Positions 31,501 to 42,177 of a stretch of DNA of 64,000 nt are shown here, piece by piece. Origin of the DNA: Cordylochernes scorpioides (Eukaryota; Arthropoda; Arachnida; Pseudoscorpiones; Chernetidae). Made by a program: the position numbers and the translations under genes. The DNA is taken from the NCBI GenBank assembly GCA_030710605.1, contig CP092868.1:26107050-26171049 (forward strand). The letters are read 5' to 3'. The number at the start of each line of letters is the position of its first letter. The first letter of the stretch is position 1. A model generated the notes under the pieces. The model saw only the letters and a program-made list of their open reading frames with translations, made no database searches and was not told the DNA's origin.

Positions 31501-33925
31501 GGTATCACCCAAGAATAAGCAGAACGAGTGGCCCAGAGTCTGGTATCACCCAAGAATCAGCAGAACGAGTGGCCCAGAGTCTGGTATCACCCAAGAATCA
31601 GCAGAACGAGTGGCCCACCAAGAATGGCCCAGAGTGTGGTATCACCCAAGAATCAGCAGAACGAGTGTCCCACCAAGAGTGGCCCAGAGTGTGCTATCAC
31701 CCAAGAATCGGCAGAACGAGTGACCCAGAGTTTGCTATCACCCAAGAATCGGCAGAACGAGTGGCCCAGAGTTTGCTATCACCAAAGAATCGGCAGAACG
31801 AGTGGCGCACCAAGAGTGGCCCAGAGTCTGATATCACCCAAGAATCAGCAGAACGAGGGTCTCACCAACAGTGGCCCTGAGTCTGCTATCACCCATAGCA
31901 CGTGGGCCTCGTTCTGCTTATTCTTGGGTGATAGCACACTCTGGGCCACTCGTTTTGCCGATTCTTGGGTGATAGCACACTCTGGGCCACTCTTGGTGGG
32001 ACACTCGTTCTGCTGATTCTTGGGTGATAGCAGACTCTGGGCCACTCTTGGTGGGCCACTCGTTCTGCTGATTCTTGGGTGATACCAGACTCTGGGCCAC
32101 TCTTGGTGGGCTACTCGTTCTGCTGATTCTTGGGTGATACCAGACTCTGGGCCACTCTTGGTGGGCCACACGTTCTGTCGATTCTTGGGTGATACCAGAC
32201 TCTGGGCCACTCGTTCTGCTGATTCTTGGGTGATACCAGACTCTGGGCCACTCGTTCTGCTGATTCTTGGGTGATACCAGACTCTGGGCCACTCGTTCTG
32301 CTTATTCTTGGGTGATACCAGCAGAACGAATGGCCCACCAAGAGTGGCCCAGAGTGTGCTATAACCCAAGAATTAGCAGAACGAGTGGCCCAGAGTGTGC
32401 TATCTTCCAAGAATCAGAAGAACGAGTAGCCAACCAAGAGTGGCCCAGAGTCTGGTATCACCCAAGAATCGGCAGAGTGAGTGGCCCAGAGTGTGCTATC
32501 ACCCAAGAATCAGCAGAATGAGTGGCCCACCAAGAGTGGCCCAGAGTCTGATATCACCCAAGAATCAGCAGAACGAGTGGCCCACCAAGAGTGGCCCAGA
32601 GTCTGATATCACCCAAGACTCAGCAGAACGAGTGGCCAAGAGTGTACTATCACCCAAGAATCAGCAGAACGAGTGGCCCACCAAAAGTGGCCCAGAGTCT
32701 GATATTACCCAATAATCAGCAGAACGAGTGGCCCAGAGTCTGATATCACCCAAGAATCAGCAGAACGAGTGGCCCACCAAGAGTGGCCCAGAGTCTGATA
32801 TCACCCAAGAATCAGCAGAAAGAGTGGCCCACCAAGAGTGGCCCAGAGTGTGCTATCACCCAAGAATCAGCAGAACGAGTGGCCCAGAGTGTGCTATCAC
32901 CCAAGAATCAGCAGAACGAGTGGCCCACCAAGAGTGGCCCAGAGTCTGATATCACCCAAGACTCAGCAGAACGAGTGGCCAAGAGTGTACTATCACCCAA
33001 GAATCAGCAGAACGAGTGGCCCATCAAGAGTGGCCCAGAGTCTGATATTACCCAATAATCAGCAGAACGAGTGGCCCAGAGTCTGATATCACCCAAGAAT
33101 CAGCAGAATGAGTGGCCCACCAAGAGTGGCCCAGAGTCTGATATCACCCAAGAATCAGCAGAAAGAGTGGCCCACCAAGAGTGGCCCAGAGTGTGCTATC
33201 ACCCAAGAATCAGCAGAACGAGTGGCCCACCAAGAGTGGCCCAGAGTCTGATATCACCCAAGAATCAGCAGAAAGAGTGGCCCACCAAGAGTGGCCCAGA
33301 GTGCGCTATCACCCAAGAATCAGCAGAACGAGTGGCCCACCAAGAGTGGCCCAGAGTCTGATATCACCCAAGAATCAGCAGAACGAGTGGCCCACCAAGA
33401 GTGGCCCAGAGTATGGTATCACCCAAGAATCGGCAGAACGAGTGGCCCAGAGTGTGCTATCATCCAAGAATCGGCAGAACGAGTGGCCCACCAAGAGTGG
33501 CCCAGAGTCTGCAATCACTCAAGACTCAGCAAAACGAGTGGCCCAGAGTGTGCTATCACCCAAGAATCAGCAGAACGAGTGGCCCACCAAGGATGGCCCA
33601 GAGTGTGCTATCACCCAAGAATCAGCAGAACGAGTGGCCCAGAGTGTGCTATCACCCAAGAATCAGCAGAACGAGTGGCCCACCAAGAATGGCCCAGAGT
33701 GTGCTATCACCCAAGAATCAGCAGAACGAGTGTCCCACCAAGAGTGGCCCAGAGTCTGATATCACCCAAGAATCATCAGAACGAGTGGCTCACCAAGAGT
33801 GGCCCAGAGTGTGATATCACCCAAGAATCAGCAGAACGAGTGGCCCACCAAGAGTGGCCCAGAGTCTGATATCACCCAAGAATCAGCAGAACGAGTGGCC
33901 CACCAAGAGTGGCCCAGAGAGGAAG
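28570..33925 (+). repeat. 41/55-bp minisatellite, array 1
   Basis: The 41-bp unit (GGCCCAGAGTGTGCTATCAC then CCAAGAATCAGCAGAACGAG) alternates with a 55-bp form carrying 14 extra bases (CCCACCAAGAGTGG). Higher-order copies of about 724 bp are visible (for example 30,425 and 31,149). All three forward frames lack stops, so ORFs to 447 codons arise by chance of composition. An inverted block lies at 31,905-32,325. Confidence 0.95.
31905..32325 (-). repeat. Inverted block inside the 41/55-bp array
   Basis: About eight units run in reverse orientation (TCGTTCTGCTGATTCTTGGG), bounded on the left by TAGCACGTGGGCC and on the right by a direct flip into AGCAGAACGAATGG. Confidence 0.9.
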
Positions 33926-34269
33926 CGGGACAGGTCAATGGCCGCCGTACTTGTCAGTACCAGGCCACGCTGCTGAGGTCACCCAGCGCCAGTCCTACCG
34001 TCGTTACATAACACAAGCTCCCTTCACTGACCCTGAACCTCCTTCACCTACCTACTACCCTTCAAACCTAACCTATCAACAACCCTAACAACCTAACACT
34101 AATCACTAACCAGTATTTTATATCTTTAAAAACATTTTTTTCAATTGTATAATTTTCATACTACATGACCATGCTTCGCCTGAACCCAGCCCGAATGAAT
34201 ATTTATCCTTCTCCTTTTTGTTATAACATACACAAAATATTATTATCATTGTAAAACCATATTTGACAA
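33926..34269. other. 3' flank of array 1
   Basis: Starts GAGGAAGCGGGACAGGTCAA and is shared with 63,566 onward. Includes loose CCTAAC/CCCTAAC words that do not form a telomere array. No gene. Confidence 0.6.
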
Positions 34270-34560
34270 GTATTACCGCAAATGTTTCTTTTGAACGAAA
34301 AATCGTAATTTAATTTAAAGGAGAAATAACGACTATTTCTATCCTTAGTGATGAAGTATGAAAGGATGAATTCCGTTCATCATTACTCTTCACAATCCTG
34401 CGCAAGGATGACACGCAAAATCGTGAAGCGTTCCATACTCTTCACAATTCATTCTTTCATACTTCATCCCTAAAGATAGAAATAGTTGTTATTTCTCTTT
34501 AAAATAAATCACGATTTTTCGTTCAAAAGAAACATTTGCGGTAAAATTTGTCAAACGTTG
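34270..34560. mobile_element. Inverted SINE-2 bodies
   Basis: The arms CGCAAATGTTTCTTTTGAAC and complement are the 3' body of tRNA-derived SINE-2 (complete head at 41,690-41,765). The two copies lie head to head. The right-hand one contains a U6 retrocopy. Confidence 0.75.
34397..34436 (+). pseudogene. 5'-truncated U6 snRNA retrocopy
   Basis: Forty bases match the 3' part of U6 (CCTGCGCAAGGATGACACGC, then a GTGAAGCGTTCCAT end) with one mismatch by recollection of the conserved sequence. Flanked by ACTCTTCACAAT on both sides (34,385-34,396; 34,437-34,448), a 12-bp target duplication. It is not a functional U6 gene. Confidence 0.85.
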
Positions 34561-34958
34561 TTTTACAAGCATAATCCGCATTATATTGTATTATTATCTT
34601 TGTAGTAGTAATGAGTATTAATCTTGAAGATAATCCACCAATATTCAAAATTAATAAAACAAATTAATACTACGTATCTTTTATTTATACATTATTATTG
34701 TAAAAAGCAAGCCTTCGAGCTACACGACGCTTTTCTTTCTACTGACTTATTAAGGTCAATTGGAGAAATACAAACTCATACACACTAATTGACAGAAATT
34801 AAGGAATTGGAAAGTCTTTGATATCGCCGGTCGTCTATTTCGTATCTCACTAGTTGAATTGATCAAAATTAAAAAAAGACAATCTAACAAAGTAACTGAA
34901 CTATGTGGAAATATTTTTATTCTTCACAAGATGCAACCATTTACTCAATAATCTACTC
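34561..34958. other. Repeat relics
   Basis: Contains a decayed Penelope-type end at about 34,700 (GCCTTCGAGCTACACGACGC) and a fragment of the 110-bp MITE at about 34,800 (GGAAAGTCTTTGATATCGCC). Confidence 0.4.
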
Positions 34959-35490
34959 CAAGCATGTCAAACTCAAATCCTAACACGGGCCAAATAAAAA
35001 AGTAATAAGATTATGTGGGCCGCAAAAAATACTTATGGCGATGTACATACGTTATGTATGTAGGTATAATATTATCAAAACTTACGACTTATGTATGGTG
35101 ACCAGTGGTTCGTTATTAATAAATAAATTATGTATAATTACAATTTTTAAAAATTAGGCTACAAATTTTTATAATAAATTATAAAGGACTGCGGCGTGTG
35201 ATTATAAACAATACTTAAAATTATACCGCATAAGTTTCTTTTCTATGGAAAATCAATATTTATTTTAAAGAGAAATATTTACTATTTCTAACTTTTTGAA
35301 TGAAGTATGAGAGGGTGAAAATATGAAGAGTAATGGCGAACGGGAAAAATAAAAGTGTCCAGGGGCGGGAATCGAACCCACAACCTTCTGCTTATAAAAA
35401 AAAAATTATTAAAATATATTGTCTGGTGGGCCGCAAATTTATTCGTTGTGGGCCGCATGAGGCCCGCGGGCCGCGAGTTTGACATGCTTG
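34959..35490. mobile_element. hAT MITE with nested SINE-2 fragment
   Basis: Termini CAAGCATGTCAAACTC and GAGTTTGACATGCTTG, flanked by ATCTACTC / ATCTACTT (8-bp duplication, one difference). GGGCCGC words near both ends are typical of this hAT type. Inside, 35,215-35,395 is SINE-2 with a B box (GGTTCGATTCC on the minus strand). Confidence 0.8.
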
Positions 35491-35890
35491 ATCTACTTCT
35501 TCACTGTGTTCTATGCACAAAAAAACGATGTATATAGTCTTTTGTACATAGATATTCTTTCCTTTTCTTCTTTTTCTTTTTTCTGAGCGAGGATTCAATT
35601 TCTTCCCCTGCTTCTTATTTCTTTTTAGATTCATTTCTAACAGGATAATTGTCTGTATAAGACAGAATGTCTTAATAAAGGCTTGTGAGTGTGTGAATTG
35701 ATCAAAATTAAACGACTAAGAGTTCAAATCTCGATATTTCAACTTTTTTTTGTGTGTGTGTGGGTTGTACATTGTTGTTATTAGTGTCCTTCAAGTCAAC
35801 TCTTTGTGACAATATGGACAAATATTCTCAAAATTTGATCTTTTAGTGACTATCACTCACAGATGCACATTGAAATATTTTATTTTATAG
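35491..35890. other. LINE 3'-end remnants
   Basis: At 35,645-35,690 the signature TGTATAAGAC, a short loop, GTCTTAATAAAGGC and a GT-rich tail marks the end of a LINE. A GT run is at 35,748-35,762. No coding body. Confidence 0.5.
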
Positions 35891-36009
35891 GCCTTGAGGG
35901 ACTCTCTTTGGAGCTCCTGTTGAATGAGGTGGTGAGAAACAGAGCTGGAGCGTTTGCGTTGTTCAAATTTTGGAAGACGGCTGAAGAGAAAAGGAAGCTA
36001 TATACATAA
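35891..36009 (+). CDS. Possible C-terminal exon or LINE ORF end
   Basis: After TTTATTTTATAG a frame opens in phase 2: LEGLSLELLLNEVVRNRAGA, then FALFKFWKTAEEKRKLYT and TAA. It runs 38 codons with codon-like composition and no ATG, so it may be an exon. A LINE-like end (GAATCC...AGTAAAAGGCTTGTTG) follows within 120 bases, so it may be the end of a LINE ORF. Unrecognised. Confidence 0.3.
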
Positions 36010-36179
36010 TCTAACTGATTTAAATAATCATATGTAAATAATATTTGTCAGGATTAGAATGACGAATCCTGTATGGGACTTTGATTCCAGTAAAAGGCTT
36101 GTTGCTTCTGTTGTATATAGTCACAGTGTAGAAAATACTATACTATACCTACTACATATATCTCTGTATTCTTAGTTCT

Positions 36180-36260
36180 CTTCTCTTCAATTACTCTGTA
36201 AACTGGCGAATCCTTTATAGGACGAGAGGTCCTCAATAAAGGCTTTTGTTGTTGTAAAAA
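36180..36260 (+). mobile_element. LINE 3' end with TTG tail
   Basis: GGCGAATCCTTTATAGGACG then GAGGTCCTCAATAAAGGC and TTTTGTTGTTGT: a hairpin, AATAAA and a short repeat tail as in CR1/L2-type LINEs. Confidence 0.55.
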
Positions 36261-36484
36261 ATATATATATATTTTATCTCCATTTTTTTTAACCGTTTAG
36301 AAGAAAAATGTATTTCAAAGTTGTATTTATGAATAGTATATTAATGTTAGTTTTTTTTATTCGTTGTATTATTGCAGCTTTGTAATAATCGTTGCAGATT
36401 TGCAGGGTCATCGACCTTGGTTTCCTCCTTCTTGGTATTATACACGTTTCCCGAGTGGGTTTCCATACTCAAAGCAAATAAATA

Positions 36485-36720
36485 AAAGTAAATAAAGGAA
36501 AATTACCTTTTAAAGTTATTGTGTTTATTTATTCTTCCTCGTAGGACGTGATCCGCAGTCTTCCTCTCCGTCCTCTCTCGCTCCAATAACCAATCAAGAT
36601 ATATATACAATAACAATATTACAAAAGGAATCAAACTATAAAAAGGAATGATGATAATCTAAATAATCTGTTTTAAATAAATATTAAATATCATAGAATA
36701 TTTTGAATAAATGTAGAACG
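36485..36720. repeat. Dispersed repeat R1, uninterrupted copy
   Basis: Relative of 1-201 plus 603-670 without the Helitron. Confidence 0.75.
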
Positions 36721-36774
36721 CATTGATGCAACAATATTTTTATCGTTATAAAAATATATATAAAAGAGACAAAG

Positions 36775-37030
36775 GTCGCCTCTCCCGTCAAAATAGACGT
36801 CAAAACTAGACGCCATCTATTGACCGTCTCCGCAACTAGCGGCCTCGGGTCGGTGACAAAGCCACAACACCAGCTTTGGCAAACTGAAAAGCGTCCATCT
36901 AGAGACCATGGTTTCGGGCTAATGGCCCTCGTCAGTCTATGGCGGACTTTATTCCATGAGATCCACACGGGATCTAATGGAATCCTCACAATCTACCAAC
37001 CTTTGTCTCTTTATATCAAATCCTCTCGGC
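36775..37030 (-). mobile_element. Family V hammerhead element
   Basis: Carries the GTCGCCTCTCCCGTCAAAAT end, GACGCCATCTATTGACC (complement of the shared 3' motif) and an intact hammerhead. Not fold-back. Confidence 0.75.
36900..36939 (-). ncRNA. Hammerhead ribozyme H8
   Basis: Stem I TAGA/TCTA, CTGACGA, stem II GGGC/GCCC with loop CATTA, GAAA, palindromic stem III ACCATGGT (three pairs), triplet GTC. Intact at every core position. Confidence 0.8.
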
Positions 37031-37133
37031 AAAATTTCCAAAAATACATATATTCTGTTATATTAAAGAGTATTAAAAACATAGAATTTATTCTCAAAAT
37101 CTGTGGTGGTGGTACTTATCTCCATGTTTTCAT

Positions 37134-37490
37134 TGGAGTATTTAGATGCCTGTTGATGAGACATCTGACATAGGTAGGAATGTTAGCTGGACATAGTGGG
37201 ACAGATTCATGCCCCAGGAGTTCAGAACTCCAGACATACTGTCCCATCCAGGGTCCCGCCACTTTGAGGCAGTTAGCAGGTCTTGGGGAGGTATCTTCGC
37301 TGTAGAGGAGCAGAATTCATTAGAGTCTTTAGATTCCTGTTGATGGGACATCTGATGTAGGTAGGAATGTTAGCTGGACATAGTGGGATTCATGTCCCAG
37401 GAGTTCAGAACTCCAGACATACTTCACCTGTCCTGTCCAGGGTCACCCTCCCGCCACTTTGAAGCAGTTAACAGGTCTTGGGAAGGCTAA
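37134..37490. repeat. Two tandem ~185-bp repeats
   Basis: GGTAGGAATGTTAGCTGGAC, CCAGGAGTTCAGAACTCCAG and CCGCCACTTTGA words occur twice. A minus-strand 69-codon ORF spans the junction; a related TGTCTGGAGT phrase is at 2,820. Unrecognised. Confidence 0.5.
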
Positions 37491-37548
37491 AAACCTGTAT
37501 GTATATAAAGAAGAAAAGAAGATTACCTATAACCTATGCAAATATGTT

Positions 37549-37960
37549 TCTATATACAGTTACGAGCGTCATGCGTCATCTCTGTCACCGTTTGCTTTTT
37601 TTTTGAATGGTGCTCTCCTATTGGTTGGCTACGATCACGCCACCACTACGCGAGACACTTTGTTTTTGACTTTGCCTCCCCACTCGCTTTTTGGTTTTTG
37701 TAACTATTGTGTTGGAGCGGGTCGCTCCTTAAATAAATGCATATATTAGTTTAAAACTAAATGGAATCCTCTCTTTCTTTTTCCCAGTAAGAGACGCCTA
37801 CGGAAGCCAACAGTACATAGACAGATAAAGCACATAGGCTATAGTTATTAACTAATATATGCATTCATTTAAGGCGCCAATTTATGATTGTAACAAATAG
37901 TATTTGAATAAAAACATTCAATCGGGTAAAACACGGGCGTTGCCCGGGTCATTCGGCTAG
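37549..37960 (+). mobile_element. Non-autonomous Helitron, copy B
   Basis: Same termini as copy A (TCTATATACAG, GGGCGTTGCCC hairpin, CTAG). The interior shares TTGGAGCGGGTCGCTCC and CAGTACATAGACAG blocks. No transposase. Confidence 0.85.
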
Positions 37961-37964
37961 TAAT

Positions 37965-38845
37965 TATATATCAACAACAACAAGCCTTTTATTGAGGACC
38001 TATTCCCTACACTGGATTCACCCTGGTGATAACCGCCAAGAAAAGATGAGTTATTTACAGATGATCGTTCATTTATAAATCTATTTACATACGTCTCTCT
38101 TTTCTCAATGTTTCTTCTATAGCGCAGCCCTGTAAACTGCAAGACATGACTAGATCCTACAGGAATTGCAAAAACTGTTACAACTCACTCCGGACCATAT
38201 ATATAGTTGCCCGGCCATCCTTGCAGCCCTCTATATGGCAGACATCAATCCAGAAAAGGACATCCATACGGACAAGACACCTCAGTTGGCCGGTATTGTG
38301 ATCAGGGTGCATGGACCGATCTGATCTGTAGCCCTCTATATGACAGACATCAATCCAGAAGAGGACATCCATACGGACAAGGAATCTCAGTTGGCCGGTA
38401 TTGTGATCAGGGTGCATGGACCGATCTGATCTGCAGCCCTCTATATGGCAGACATCAATCCAGAAGAGGACATCCATACGAACAAGGCACCTTGGTTGGC
38501 CGGTATTGTGATCAGGGTGCATGGACCGATCTGATCTGAAGCTCTCTATATGGCAGACATCAATCCAAAAGAGGACATCCATACGGACAAGGCACCTCAG
38601 TTGGCCGGTATTGTGATCAGGGTGCATGGACCGATCTGATCTGCTTCATGGACAAAACATCACCACCACCATATAGCAACAACAAGCCTTTTATTGAGGA
38701 CCTATGCCCTACACAGGATTCCCCTGGTGATAACCTCCCAGAAAAGATTAGTTATTTGCATATGATCGTTAATTTACATATCTATTTACATACGGCTCTC
38801 TTTCCTCCCTGTTTCTTCTCTAGCGCAGCCCTGATAAGCTTATAA
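37965..38845 (-). repeat. 105-bp array between duplicated LINE 3' ends
   Basis: Two ~175-bp direct repeats (37,965-38,140; 38,672-38,845), each a minus-strand LINE 3' end (CTCAATAAAAGGCTTGTTG), enclose about four 105-bp units at 38,205-38,640 (ATATGGCAGACATCAATCCA, GGTGCATGGACCGATCTGAT). As 105 is divisible by three, both strands show repeat ORFs (110 and 149 codons) without other coding evidence. Confidence 0.75.
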
Positions 38846-39317
38846 TTATATATCAAAATGATATTATAGGCTATATATATTTTTTTCCATATAACTTTGA
38901 GTATTCCAATTTATTTATTTCCCCCTTCTTTTCTTTATTATCAGGAGAATCCATTTAGAAGACAAAAAAGGCCTTAATAAAGGATGGTCAGTTGATTCTA
39001 GAGTATATAGGGTATTTCTTTTTATTATCTTCTTTGTATTTTGGACTTCTATATATATCCGTGTAAGGTAGTTTCTTTTAATGATGATATTGTGTTAATG
39101 TCATAGAGACAATGTTGTTCGAAGAAGACTTTTTAAAACTGCGATGCTTTGTGCGAATCCGAAAGAGTCCGAAGTCCAGAGATCAGTATGTTGGACTCCC
39201 TCCCACGCCAGGGACCACATCACCACCCATGTTGGTCCGTGGATGCGTAGGCATGGACACAAGGCCACGCCACGCCCGCACTCTCTACCGAGGTCGGTCA
39301 TTCAACACTTTCTCCAC
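38846..39317. other. LINE end and GC-rich array flank
   Basis: A LINE-type end is at 38,940-38,995 (GAATCCATTTAGAAGAC, TTAATAAAGG). 39,110-39,317 is GC-richer with three overlapping 66-79-codon ORFs on both strands; none is recognised, and it leads directly into the 46-bp array. Confidence 0.4.
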
Positions 39318-40262
39318 GAGTGGCCACACGTTCATACACCAGCGTAGATAACGTAGGTACATCTCCCAGACCAGAGTTCATACACCAGCGTAGATAACGT
39401 AGGTACATCTCCCAGACCAGAATTCATACACCAGCGTAGATAACGTAGGTACATCTCCCAGACCAGAGTTCATACACCAGCGTAGATAACGTAGGTACAT
39501 CTCTCAGAACAGAGTTCATACACCAGCGTAGATAACGTAGGTACATCTCCCAGACCAGAGTTCATACACCAGCGTAGATAACGTAGGTACATCTCTCAGA
39601 ACAGAGTTCATACACCAGCGTAGATAACGTAGGTACATCTCTCAGACCAGAGTTCATACACCAGGGTAGATAACGTAGGTACATCTCCCAGACCAGAGTT
39701 CATACACCAGCGTAGATAACGTAGATACATCTCTCAGACCAGAGTTCATACACCAGCGTAGATAACGTAGGTACATCTCTCAGACCAGAGTACATACACC
39801 AGCGTAGATAACGTAGGTACACCTCTCAGACAAGAGTTCATACACCATCGTAGATAACGTGGTACATCTCTCAGACCGGAGTACATACGCCAGCGTAGAT
39901 AACGTAGGTACATCTCTCAGACCGGAGTACATACACCAGCGTAGATAACGTTGGTACATCTCTCAGACCAAAGTTCATACACCAGCGTGGATAACGTAGG
40001 TACATCTCTCAGACCAGAGTTCATACACCAGCGTAGATAACGTAGGTACATCTCTCAGGCCAGAGTTCATACACCAGCGTAGATAACGTAGGTACATCTC
40101 TCAGACCAGAGTTCATACACCAGCGTAGATAACGTAGGTACATCTCTCAGACCAGAGTTCATACACCAGCGTAGATAACGTAGGTACATCTCTCAGACCA
40201 GAGTTCATACACCAGCGTAGATAACGTAGGTACATCTCTCAGACTAGAGTTCATACACCAGC
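39318..40262. repeat. 46-bp satellite (about 20 units)
   Basis: Highly uniform units: AGTTCATACACCAGCGTAGA, TAACGTAGGTACATCTCTCA, GACCAG. No spacers. Confidence 0.95.
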
Positions 40263-40264
40263 GT

Positions 40265-40480
40265 ATATGGAGACAAAACTTAAGAAAATTGTACCTTTTA
40301 GCATTTATATCTGGATTCAGACAATAACTCTGAAAGAAATTTGATACACAATTATCTTTATTGAAAATCTACGAGATAACCAAGTGCGACCAAAATTGCC
40401 TCTGTCTCCTTCAAAATAACAGACAACTGGCGATATAAACGACTTTTCACTTCCTTAAGTTTTTCTCCATGAGTGTATCC
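40265..40480 (-). mobile_element. 110-bp-family MITE, nearly complete
   Basis: Termini GGAGACAAAACTTAAG and CTTAAGTTTTTCTCCATGAG with a single internal unit. It abuts the 46-bp array. Confidence 0.65.
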
Positions 40481-40559
40481 TCAACTACCATGGTACGAAC
40501 CCAAGGTATTTAAGAAGGGCGGATTCATCTCATGTTTTATTAATGAGATAAATTCATCT

Positions 40560-40900
40560 TGCTACCATTGTCTAGTCTCTCCGTGTCTGGGATACCGACC
40601 AGCTTATCCGGAACCTACACAAACTTAAAACGTCCATTTTGTACCATGGTCTTTCTGAACTATACAAGAAGGAATCTAAACCTATAGATTCATCTCTTTT
40701 GATATACTCTAATATATTAGATAATAAAAGGCATATATAGGATTTAATAAAATATTTATTTTGCCAAAGGTTGTGTTTGGAGTTTGTGTATACAAAAATG
40801 TAATGCCTCGATAAAGGTTGGCGTTCAGCCAGGCGAAATATTGGCAAAATAAATATTTTCTTAAATCCAATATATGCCTTTTATTATCTAATGAATTAAG
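40560..40900 (+). mobile_element. Penelope-like coding remnant and 3' end
   Basis: A frame from about 40,578 reads SLRVWDTDQLIRNLHKLKTS, then ILYHGLSELYKKESKPID, ending before a hammerhead-like terminus (CGATAAAGGTTGGCG, GGCGAAATATTGGC at 40,807-40,850). The combination suggests a dead Penelope-like element; the assignment is an inference. Confidence 0.35.
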
Positions 40901-41134
40901 TATGGATTGCTCTATTTTCAAAATTCGAATATATGTTACTAATAAAAGCGATTTACCTTACCCAACAAGATTAGGAAAACAAAGATGCGAGGTATGCCAC
41001 TTTACCTTCTACATAGCTACTTGGACTGTCAGGCCATCAAGCCGATTATAAACAGAGCTACTAAAGAACACATCAACCTACTTTCAGTACCGTGGACTTC
41101 ATCAAGAATCGAAAGAAGACGTATTACGTGGAAT

Positions 41135-41530
41135 TGTCAAATTATATTGACAAACATTTTCAGTTTTTTTTCTGATCAGTTTTTAGCGGGAAGAATGTTG
41201 TCTTCGTTTGTTAGTGAACCAATCTCTCACGTCTTCTCATTGGACGAATGTGGCCATGTCTGTATATAAGAGGGGACTAAGGGAATGCGAATGGGGGCCC
41301 AGAGCGTGGAGAATTGGTGTGGAGACGCTTAAAGTGTTTTTCTACGTGGTCTTTCGGTGTCTGTAATCTTCTTCGCATCCCGGTGTGACCCGAGTCCGAT
41401 CCCTACCAAAGCTACAATAAAGATAAGTACTGTTTTATTTTATTTTACCAATCGTGTGTTTCATTTACCTCCTTCTTGTTGTTGGTGTTGTACTCTTGAC
41501 TGTACGCTGTGTATTAAGTTACATTTACTT
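41135..41530 (+). mobile_element. LTR-like segment (probable solo LTR)
   Basis: TATA box (CTGTATATAAGAGG at about 41,260) and an AATAAA at about 41,416 lie about 150 bases apart, as in an LTR U3-R-U5. Exact ends and a target duplication could not be fixed. Confidence 0.4.
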
Positions 41531-41574
41531 TAGGCCCTAGTATATTCCATTTTTGTGTGATAACCCGTAAGAGT

Positions 41575-41765
41575 AACTTTTGTCAGAATTTAATTTATTT
41601 TAAGGAGAAATAACGATTATTTCTAACCTTAGGGATGAAGTAGGAAAGGAGATGAATTGTGAAGAGTAATGATAAACGGAAAAATAAAGTGTCCAGGGAT
41701 GGGAATCGAACCCACAGTGTACCGCTTACCGGGTAGATGCCATGTCCACTAGGTTATCCTAAACA
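41575..41765 (-). mobile_element. SINE-2 with tRNA-like head
   Basis: On the minus strand an A-box-like TAACCTAGTGG and a perfect B box GGTTCGATTCC lie about 45 bases apart, followed by CCCTGGACACTTTATTTTTC and the SINE-2 body. It is tRNA-derived, not a tRNA gene. Confidence 0.75.
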
Positions 41766-41879
41766 AAACAAAGTTCTCGATATATATTGGTATTTTGTAG
41801 AAAAACATTTCAATCCCCCACTAACCAATACCATGTAATATTTTGAAAGTCTAAATAAAGTTTCGTGGTTGTGTTACAT

Positions 41880-42075
41880 ACATATATGTTAAGAAAAAGG
41901 CATCTCTTTATCGTGCAACTGAAAGTTGCTGATGGCTTGCGCCATCTATCGGAATAAATATCAAGATGGCGCAAGCCATCAGCAACTTTCAGTTGCACGA
42001 TAAGGAGATGCCTTTTTCTTAATTTATGCACCTTATCCCAGTACAATGTTACATTTGTACTATTTTTTCACATAC
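41880..42075. mobile_element. Family I perfect hairpin remnant
   Basis: Two ~60-bp arms (GGCATCTCCTTATCGTGC-type ends, GGCGCAAGCCATCAGC) with almost no loop; the hammerhead has been deleted. Confidence 0.75.
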
Positions 42076-42177
42076 ATATATGTTTTGAAAACATTTTTGG
42101 CAAATAAATATTTTGATTCAATCTAATAATAGAATATATACACATATTCACCTAAACAAGTACATTTCGTTAAAAAT

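Larger units (their letters stand above)
16837..34560. repeat. Duplicated block 1
   Basis: Collinear with 45,119-64,000 at an offset of about 28.3 to 30.4 kb, which shifts at each insertion. Order is SINE-1, 67-bp array, minus-strand exons, fold-back elements, conserved island, terminal exon, 41/55-bp array, SINE-2. Divergence looks like a few percent by eye, with a near-identical stretch near 25.7 kb. Confidence 0.85.

Noticed and set aside
34060-34110. Telomere-like CCTAAC words
   Set aside because: Irregular and short; no tandem TTAGG or TTAGGG array.
34397-34436. Functional U6 gene
   Set aside because: Only the 3' 40 bases exist, with target duplications and no promoter elements.
38178-38627. 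149-codon repeat ORF in the 105-bp array
   Set aside because: Both strands are open and the unit length is divisible by three; no start context, splice signal or homology.
41690-41765. tRNA gene
   Set aside because: A and B boxes are present but the stems are imperfect and the sequence continues into the SINE-2 body; same for 42,735-42,810.
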